Position numbers and translations under genes: made by a program. From the NCBI GenBank assembly GCA_933207985.1, contig OW240921.1, positions 20,586,238 to 20,650,237 of the forward strand: a stretch of DNA of 64,000 nucleotides, written 5' to 3'. Positions 57,001 through 64,000 of the stretch are shown here, piece by piece. Origin of the DNA: Pelobates cultripes. Its lineage: Eukaryota; Chordata; Amphibia; Anura; Pelobatidae. The notes beneath the pieces are model-generated. The model was given only the letters and a program-made list of their open reading frames with translations. It made no database searches and was not told the origin of the DNA. The stretch's first letter is position 1; each line of letters starts with the position of its first letter.

Positions 57001-59293
57001 CTTGTTCCAAATTTTAGCACATCATACTGAAGTACTAAACTCATAATCACCAATTCATTTCAAACCATATAACTCATACTCAGCATCCAATGTAATATTA
57101 GTCATCTCATAAAACAATATCTTTGTAGAAACACATAATGGGTACCCAGCAGATATGCCAATACAGAAATCACATTTATGGGCACACAACTACACACTCT
57201 GTCTCCCTCCTAGGAAACACGGATAGACACAATATAAAAGCAATCTTAAACTAACACCTCCAAATCTCCAACTATTCTTGGCCAAAACGCTAGTATTCAA
57301 CAACTAATAAAACAGTTATTTGCTAGGTTATTTGGTTGTCATTCTTATCAGTATCACTAGACTGTGACAAACTGATTCACATATAATTTAAAACAATACA
57401 GCAACATAAATTAAACCACTTTCAAGTTAAACTGCACACTTATCACACATTATCACAATCACCATTTACACAAAATAAAGAGTTAACAGCTGTATTCAGA
57501 ACATATTATTGGAAAGTATACCAATTTTAGTTTAGATTTATTTTAGGGATTCTTATGTAAACATTTTCTTAATTAACTTCATTACTTTAATCTACTATAG
57601 TATTATATTTAAAGAAAGGATCCATTTATATAGCGCGCTCATAACTCAACTATTTGTATAAAACTTCCATTAACTAATCTGAGATGATGCTGCATCAACT
57701 TAAATCTTATAGAAATTGAACAAACATCTGGACCAGATTAAACAGACATGGTTTCACCTGAATCTTTCAGAACTCTCAGAGACTTAAAAAATTTATACTA
57801 TACCATGTTTTAAAGGCATGGCAAACCTTTAGACCGGTCAGTCTCCAAGAGCCCTTTGTAATACAGGTAAAAACCTTTTGTCCATGATGTCTGATTCAGG
57901 CTATATACCACAATTTAAAAGAACACATAATGTGAGACATAGAAGACACAAGCAGTAGTTATTACACTGGATCATTTAAAAGGAACCTGTTGCAATAAAA
58001 AGGTTAGTTTACAGTGCAAAATAAAGCATGTGTTGGACCGCTGAAAATGTAAATGTTGCTCTGTTATTTTCAAACATAAAATTATATTTACAGTATGGAT
58101 CCTCTGCAACAAACACACAGGGCAGGGAAGATGTGCTGATTGGTGTTTCTATACAATTAATCCCATATGGGGAATTAACTTTCAAATACTAATGAAGTGA
58201 CTTTTTGTCTCAGTTATAAAATATACTGAGCTCATCATGCAAACAATGCAACACATTTACACTATCCCACTCTCATAATAAGTGTAGTGGGCTTATAGTA
58301 TTTTTAAAGCAACAATCATTCCAGGCACACAGTTCCCATGTGAAATAACTTACAATAAAACAGAGTAATAAACTTATACTTCTATGCGACAGAAAGAATA
58401 AAGCAAAAAGATTTAAGTAGGTCTATCAGGTACAACCTGTGAGTCATTTCTTTTCTAATATACAGTACTGCTATCTTGCAGAAAGATAAGTCCTGCGCTC
58501 ACTCCCATCACTACTGGGCAGCAGCAAGGACTACAGTACACATCAGCCCCAATATATGGTAAAAACCAAAGAAAAACAAGTTACCTGCGTTCTCTCCTTA
58601 ATCCTTATGTATTTTTAAAACCTCAATTTGTTTAAAAGTACTGCTATCTTATATATACACATATACATATACACACACATATATACATACATATACACAT
58701 ATATACATACACACACATATACATGTACATATATTGGTCACTCAGGACATGAACTCACATTTCCCATACTGCTGACTCAGAGTGGGGACACTACTAACTT
58801 ACCAAAGTGTGTCCCCAATATAGACAAACAATCACCCACAAAAAACACTTAAGACAAACAAAGGTGACCGGGAGAAAGAGAAGTTTGGGTTATACTTAAA
58901 GATCTACAAACCATGCTGCTCAGAACACCTATAGACTTAATAAACCGGAGACCTCTTATGGTCTCAAAAACCTGTATCTACCTGAGATACCCTGTATCTA
59001 TCTTAGATACTAACCTGGGTTACCAAAACCCTATAATAAACCGGAGACCTCTTATGGTCTCAAAAACCTGTATCTATCTTAGATACTAACCTGGGTTACC
59101 AAAACCCTATATATTTAGACCAAATGTCTAATAAACCGGAGACCTCTTATAGTCTCAATATAACTAGAGTCCTTACACCTTTCCTATCTACTGGATACAG
59201 ACTTACTGAACCAAAGGGGGGTCATAGACAATCAGCGTCAAATAAGACACAAAAAGGCTACTCACCGCAAATGGTTTTGCTGATCCAACTTCT
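57001..59293 (-). other. ERV leader and decayed gag region with 96-bp repeats
   Basis: About 2.3 kb with no usable frame. Near 58935-59160 the phrase 'aataaaccggagacctctta' recurs three times at a spacing of about 96 bp. A TA/CA low-complexity stretch lies at 58650-58735. The matrix and early capsid part of gag cannot be recognised. Confidence 0.6.
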
Positions 59294-59311
59294 ATCCCAC
59301 TTCTGACACCA
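59294..59311 (-). other. ERV primer binding site, tRNA-Leu-like
   Basis: The minus strand reads TGGTGTCAGAAGTGGGAT, 3 nt after the 5' LTR. It is complementary to a tRNA 3' end ATCCCACTTCTGACACCA, which fits leucine tRNAs. Confidence 0.7.
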
Positions 59312-59314
59312 AGC

Positions 59315-59797
59315 TGAAAGGGTTAATGTTGTAATGGACTCTAATCCCCTCGGTTCTCGATCCCTCGGTCACCATAATCAACGTTGATGGAGAATCATTT
59401 GTAAGCAATAACACACGGACAACAGCTTTACAAGACTCTCAAATGAGTGTATTCCAGAGCTGGCTTTTATACATAGTTTGCTTACATTAGCCATGGTATA
59501 TGCAAATACAGTACAGACTATAAGATTTATTACTTCCTTATATTACATTATTCTGACAATGGAAAGATAAGCTTTTGCATACGTCTGGAAAAGAATATCC
59601 TTAAAATCGGAATGGGCAAGACATCCTGAAATTTTAGCATTGTCTTACATCCTATAGAAGAAATACCTTAGTCTGTCACAGTCAGCATATTATGTCGTTT
59701 AAGTATTCAATATTCCTTCAGTCAGCAATAATCATGTTATAAACCTTATAAAAGCATAAAATACATATAAACAAGTTAACTATTTAATATTCTTACA
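59315..59797 (-). repeat. ERV 5' LTR (483 bp)
   Basis: It differs from the 3' LTR by about two substitutions and two small insertions (1 and 6 bp). The TG...CA ends are intact. Confidence 0.93.
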
Positions 59798-60215
59798 GTA
59801 TACAGGGCTCACAGTATACAGACATTGCACTGTGTATACAGGGCTCACAGTATACAGACATTGCAGGGTGTATAGAGAGCTCACAGTATACAGACATTGC
59901 AGTGTTTATACAGAGCTCACAGTATACAGACATTGCAGGGTGTATACAGAGCTCACAGTATACAGACATTGCAGTGTGTATAGAGAGCTCACAGTATACA
60001 GACATTGCCGTGTGTATACAGAGCTCACAGTATACAGACATTGCACTGTGTATACAGGGCTCACAGTATACAGACATTGCAGGGTGTATAGAGAGCTCAC
60101 AGTATACAGACATTGCAGTGTTTATACAGAGCTCACAGTATACAGACATTGCAGGGTGTATAGAGAGCTCACAGTATACAGATATTGCAGTGTGTATAGA
60201 GAGCTCACAGTATAC
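59798..60215. repeat. 36-bp satellite (right block)
   Basis: About 11.5 units identical in type to 50891-52909, the continuation of that array beyond the provirus. Confidence 0.97.
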
Positions 60216-60229
60216 AGATATCCCCTGGA

Positions 60230-60680
60230 CTGCAAGGAAGGAGAGGCATGACTGCTGCCCTGCAGTAAGGGGTGGGAATATAAAAGATACAATGTTGCCT
60301 ATATAGTGGGATATAAGAGGGAGAGCAGGGGGTGGGACTCACCAGTGCAGAAGGAGCAGTCTGGAACAGTTTCCTGCCCGCCCTCCCCCCAAAATTTCCC
60401 ATGCTATGTGATGGTTTGGCTTGTGGTGTTGTTTGTTTCTGTTCTTGTTTTGTCACAGCTATGGCGGAGTTCCTGGCCAGCGCACGTAATGCACGGAAAG
60501 GATTTGGGGAGTCGCAGCCTGCTAGGGCTGATGGCCGAAGGCAGGCTGTACGAACTCTGGATAAAGACTTGGAGTATCTGTCTGTTGGGTAGTCACCACA
60601 ACAGCTGACAGGTGGAAATGCTGGCTGTGTAAAAGTTTAATAAAGCTGTGGCCGTTGCCCTTACCCAACAATCAGGTGTC
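60230..60680 (+). repeat. LTR-like unit (copy B) with TATA box and AATAAA
   Basis: TATAAAAG is at 60279-60286, then 'cctgcccgccctcccc', 'gttttgtcacag', a 43-codon frame and AATAAA at 60639-60644 followed by GCTGTGGCC. The order TATA, CCGCCC/CCCTCC block, TTTTGTCAC, AATAAAGC(C/T)GTGG is shared with 61850-62540 and, decayed, with 8873-9375. No internal region or target duplication could be defined. Confidence 0.55.
60461..60592 (+). CDS. Small ORF, 43 residues, unknown
   Basis: The frame starts at an ATG in good context (cagctATGGCGG) 175 bp after the TATA box and ends 47 bp before AATAAA. The product begins MAEFLASARNARKGF, contains RADGRRQAVRTL, and ends DKDLEYLSVG. It is basic, with no signal or membrane segment. 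I do not recognise it. A pyrimidine-rich tract plus CAG just before the ATG could be a splice acceptor, so it might be the start of a longer spliced frame or the first codons of a retroelement Gag. It may also be chance. Confidence 0.3.
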   Translation: MAEFLASARNARKGFGESQPARADGRRQAVRTLDKDLEYLSVG

Positions 60681-60960
60681 ATGTCGTTATTGGGGGTAAC
60701 GGTTTTGGTATTTGGGGTCAGCAGTCAAGAGATTCTGCATTCTAGGAACGGTGAGCTTGGCATGCATCAAGGCATGCTAGCCAAGCTTGTCAGGTCGACA
60801 CGCTTAATCTTCGAGTAGGACTGTTCCGTCATGTCCAGATCCATTCCCTTTGGGTAGCACCAGTGACTGTCTCATTCCCTTTAAGCCAACCCGTGTCTCT
60901 CTTCACGGGACGCCATAGAGTTAATTGGTTTGTGTACAGCAAGTGCAGTAGAAATACAGT
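60681..60960. other. Unrecognised, follows LTR-like unit
   Basis: It contains an inverted repeat near 60755-60795 ('gagcttggcatgc' ... 'gcatgctagccaagctt'). No coding. Confidence 0.35.
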
Positions 60961-60972
60961 GTATGTATATTG

Positions 60973-61023
<51 letters not shown>
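60973..61023. repeat. (TA)n microsatellite
   Basis: About 50 bp of TA repeats. Confidence 0.95.
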
Positions 61024-61025
<2 letters not shown>

Positions 61026-61029
61026 CAAT

Positions 61030-61690
61030 AACAGGTGTACTCAGTGCTTTACAGGTTACATTACAGTAGAGGGAGGTACAGTAAGTGCAGTAGGTATACA
61101 GTGTATGTATATTTTATTTATATAGCACTTTGCAGGTTACATTACAGTAGAGGGAGGTATAGTAAATGCAGTGTGCATACAGTGTATGTATATTTTATTT
61201 ATATAGTACTTTACAGGTTACATTACAGTAGAGGGAGGTACAGTAAGTGCAGTAGGTATACAGTGTATGTATATTTTATTTATATAGCACTTTGCAGGTT
61301 ACATTACAGTAGAGGGAGGTATAGTAAATGCAGTGTGCATACAGTGTATGTATATTTTATTTATATAGTACTTTACAGGTTACATTACAGTAGAGGGAGG
61401 TACAATAAGTGCAGTAGGTATACAGTGTATGTATATTTTATCCATAGCGCTAACAGGTGTACTCAGCACTTTACAGGTTACATTACAGTATAGGGAGGTA
61501 TAGTAAGTGCAGTAGGTATACAGTGTATGTATCTTTTATTTATATAGCGCTAACAGGTGTACTCAGCACTTTACAGGTTATATTACAGTATAGGAAGGTA
61601 TAGTAAGTGCAGTGGGTATACAGTGTATGTATAGTTTATTTATATAGTGTTTACAGGTTAGATTGCAGTAGAGGGAGGTGCAGTAGGAAT
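61030..61690. repeat. 81-bp tandem repeat in 162-bp dimers
   Basis: Units read 'ttacattacagtagagggag' , 'gtatacagtgtatgtatatt', 'ttatttatatagcacttt'. Two monomer types ('cagtaagtgcagtagg' and 'tagtaaatgcagtgtg') alternate, giving 162-bp dimers. Later units carry 'gcgctaacaggtgtactcag' inserts. 'tttatttatatagcgc' is a common vertebrate repeat phrase. Confidence 0.88.
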
Positions 61691-61849
61691 ACAGTATATT
61701 TATAATTTATTTATTTATCGCTTAAAGGAGTAAGATGCAATATGTAAGTTTAACTGTCTCCTTAATCACTATAAAACAATGTGAAGGAGGTAAACAGATA
61801 CTGGGAGGGAACCTCACACTGTGTCTATGTGTCATTTATACTACATTGC

Positions 61850-62540
61850 AGAATGAAGCCCATGGAACAGCAAGCTAGGTGGAATGGGCCATGACAGAGC
61901 TAGGAGGCAGGCCTATGAATGAGGTGTGGTTTGATTGGTGGAGGTCAGTTAGGGGAGTGGCCTAAGTAGCCCATATAAAAATCGTCCATTTTAATTCAGT
62001 TTCCATTTTAATTTTAAATCCCTTACCTGTTGGTAGCTGTCCCGCCCACCCTCCCTAATTTCAGTATGTTGATGGCCAAGCGGTATGGCTCCTCCGTTTT
62101 GTCACGGCGGCGGGGGATGGATTAGGTTAATTGGGGGGTAGGTCGGTTTTTGGTAAGTGGGATAGGTCAGGAGGAATACTTACCTTTGGATTTGGTGGTA
62201 GGTTCGAGCTCGTCGGTAGCTCTGAACCTGGGGGTGTAGGGGTGTCTCGGTATGCCCCTACAGTGGAAAGGGATGCCCTTGGTGGCTGTGATAATGGCGT
62301 AGGGTTGTCTTGCTTTGCCCCTACAATTGGAAATGGATGCCCTGGGTGGCTATGTTAATGTTTATGTTATTTATACTATGTTATATGGTTATATGGATGT
62401 ATTCTGTAAAATGGTTTAGGTCATTGTCTTGGTGTATAGTTATGTTAATTGGGGGGATGTCTTCCTAATCGTTGTTGACAATGACCTTTTAAATTTATAT
62501 TTTATTATTTATATATTTAATAAAGCCGTGGAATATTTTG
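61850..62540 (+). repeat. LTR-like repeat (copy C) with CCAAT monomer, TATA and AATAAA
   Basis: It begins with one unit related to the 68-bp array ('gggccatgacagagctagga'), then GATTGG (61933-61938, inverted CCAAT), TATAAAA (61974-61980), 'gtcccgcccaccctccct', 'ttttgtcacggcggcggggg', 'taattggggggtag', 'gttcgagctcgtcggtagct', 'aacctgggggtgtagggg' and AATAAAGCCGTGG (62519). The layout is that of a promoter-to-polyA unit, that is, an LTR. Flanks and a target duplication are undefined. Confidence 0.6.
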
Positions 62541-63239
62541 CCAAAATTCATGTGTCTGTAATTCTTGAAGGTCTCTAATTGGTTTATAACAGGAATAGGC
62601 CAAAAGGACGATGATGCGCATGTCATATGTTGTTATATCACACAGAACACAAACTGCATAGTAAATATGACTCTGGCAATGTTATTATTAGACAGTGCAT
62701 TGTGACTATTGAACAGTCAGAATGTTGGAAAGAATCCAGTAATGACTCTCCAGGGTTTTAGCTACCATGTTATGGAATGCTATGAAACAGTAAATAAACT
62801 TACTGGGGCCTATTAGACATCTGCGATAAAACATGATCTATACCCATATGTATACCAATAAGCTGCTGTATATAAGCAATTATAGATTTAAAAAAACAGT
62901 CACACAAGGCGTGGTGATTTAATAAAGAATAAAATGTAGTCCTAAATGGGAGCTAAAGTCACCCGGACCACTTCATCTCAGTAAGTGTCCTAGATGCAGT
63001 GGTCCTGTCCTTTCAGTTGTTTTTTTTATTTTTAGAAACTGCAATGTTTATATTACTTTTTAAATCCACCTCTAATGGTGATCTTCCTGAAAGTCACCAG
63101 TGGAACTTCACGTCTGGTGATCCGAGAATACAACACTTTCCTAGGGGGAAACTTGTTTGCGCGCACGCATCAGCTCTCCAGTGGTCCTCTATAAAGGGCC
63201 TGAGATTAGGCCCTGGGGAGATAGCGCAGCTAAGCGGAC
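62541..63239. other. Intergenic, nothing recognised
   Basis: Non-coding. 62945-63240 has MITE-like phrases ('gtcacccggaccacttcatc') without intact termini. Confidence 0.35.
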
Positions 63240-63660
63240 AAGGGCACATATAGGAGTGTGGGGATAGATGCGGTGGAGTGGTTAAGGGAGTATGTGTAGG
63301 TGGAATTAAGTTTCAATGTAGTTAGTGGGGGGAGTGGTCTTACCTCAGTGCCACTTGGGAACCGGGCCAGCAGACAGCTTTCCGCCCGCCCACCCCTTTT
63401 TTGGTAGTTAGTCGCAGCTAGCCGAGGATATGTCCTTGCCAATTAAGTTTGTGGGGTTATGTTTTTATGGTTGGAGTGAGTTAATAAGTTGGCAAGTCTC
63501 AACCGCCTCTGCTTTAAACGGTTAACTTTAGGTTGCCCGAGGTATCGTGCCCATTGAGCGTGGATAAGGTCGGCTGATGGCGGGCATTGGAATGGTATGA
63601 TTTATGACGAGGGGGGAGGTGAGAGGAAGTAGTGATTAGGAACCACGGTATGTTTATTGG
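63240..63660 (+). repeat. LTR-like repeat fragment (copy D)
   Basis: 'gggggagtggtcttacctca' and 'agctttccgcccgcccaccc' correspond to 60317-60385 of copy B. The remainder diverges. Confidence 0.4.
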
Positions 63661-63735
63661 CAAGGACGTTTGGGTTACTGTATAACACTGTGTGTTGTTA
63701 TATATGTATATATGTTAATTTATGTTTATTTATGT

Positions 63736-64000
63736 TTAAAGGGACACTATAGTCACCTGAACAACTTTAGCTTAATGAAGCAGTTTTGGTGTATAGAACA
63801 TGCCCCTGCAGACTCACTGCTCAATCCTCCGCCATTTAGGAGTTAAATCCCTTTGTTTATGAACCCTAGTCACACCTCCCTGCATGTGACTTGCACAGCC
63901 TTCCATAAACACTTCCTGTAAAGAGCCCTATTTAGGCTTTCTTTATTGCAAGTTCTGTTTAATTAAGATTGTCTTATCCCCTGCTATGTTAATAGCTTGC
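63736..64000. repeat. TTAA-type MITE, cut by window end
   Basis: It starts TTAAAGGGACACTATAGTCA, identical over 20 bp to the copy at 36315. The right end lies beyond the window. Confidence 0.65.

Larger units (their letters stand above)
52910..59797 (-). mobile_element. Endogenous retrovirus, minus strand, defective
   Basis: The provirus is inserted in the 36-bp satellite. LTRs are at 59797-59315 (5') and 53385-52910 (3'), start TGTAAGAATATT and end CCCTTTCA (minus reading). The target duplication is GTATA. It has a leucine-tRNA-like primer site, a polypurine tract, a Gag zinc knuckle, RT/RNase H, integrase and Env remnants in the normal order. Protease and most of Env are missing, and frames are broken. 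RT phrases such as YRLVQDFRALNS and PTPTTRKELLTFLGMINYC suggest a class I (gamma/epsilon-like) virus. The assignment is by eye only. Confidence 0.92.

Noticed and set aside
1..64000. tRNA, rRNA or snRNA genes
   Set aside because: I looked for tRNA-like internal promoters (GGTTCGAATCC-type B boxes) and found none convincing. A covariance-model scan would be decisive.

Overview
The window looks like vertebrate nuclear DNA, most probably from a frog or toad. The single host gene I can identify has split vertebrate-type exons with GT/AG junctions. The rest is intron and intergenic DNA full of minisatellites, palindromic MITEs, LINE fragments and LTR elements. The anuran assignment is an inference from the repeat style and the protein; no database was searched.

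Host gene. ETHE1 (mitochondrial persulfide dioxygenase) lies on the minus strand as seven coding exons between 42314 and 24520. All splice junctions are GT/AG and the phases agree. The exons sum to 777 nt, which is 258 codons plus stop, and every expected metal ligand is present. Its CpG-rich promoter (about 42315-42560) holds a duplicated GC-box/CCAAT module. Its introns carry an ORF2-less L1-like element (26575-28529, perfect 11-bp target duplication), a TTAA-flanked MITE (29546-30009), a minisatellite of about 53 bp starting about 100 bp from exon 5 (32213-33590), hAT-type and palindromic MITEs, and a minisatellite abutting exon 1 (41985-42205).

Left part (1-24.3 kb). I recognise no host coding exon here. 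It holds a 68-bp CCAAT-rich minisatellite joined to an LTR-like repeat (7.4-9.4 kb), several MITEs, a two-step tandem repeat (12.7-13.3 kb), a 26-bp array (13.9-14.3 kb), an LTR-like remnant and L1 5' fragment (20.2-21.35 kb) and a decayed LINE reverse transcriptase fragment ending at a (TA)n tract (22.9-23.9 kb).

Right part (42.7-64 kb). AT-rich arrays (42.7-44.46 kb) are followed by a Ty3/gypsy-class retrotransposon on the minus strand (44851-50840, target duplication GTAAA). Its integrase precedes its reverse transcriptase, the Gmr1-type order, and its Gag has a SCAN-like C-terminal domain. Next comes a 36-bp satellite (50890-52909, continuing at 59798-60215), split by an endogenous retrovirus on the minus strand (52910-59797, target duplication GTATA). 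That provirus has nearly identical LTRs but a badly defective coding region, which suggests recent mobilisation in trans. The window ends with LTR-like elements sharing a TATA-to-AATAAA layout (60230-60680, 61850-62540, 63240-63660), an 81-bp repeat array and a MITE cut by the window edge.

The most interesting observations are the gypsy element with copia-like pol order and SCAN-like Gag, the CCAAT-box minisatellite apparently amplified from an LTR promoter, the young but coding-defective provirus, and a 43-codon ORF inside an LTR-like unit. None needs a wholly new biological system. The Gmr1 order and the SCAN-Gag link are, to my knowledge, already known for this class.
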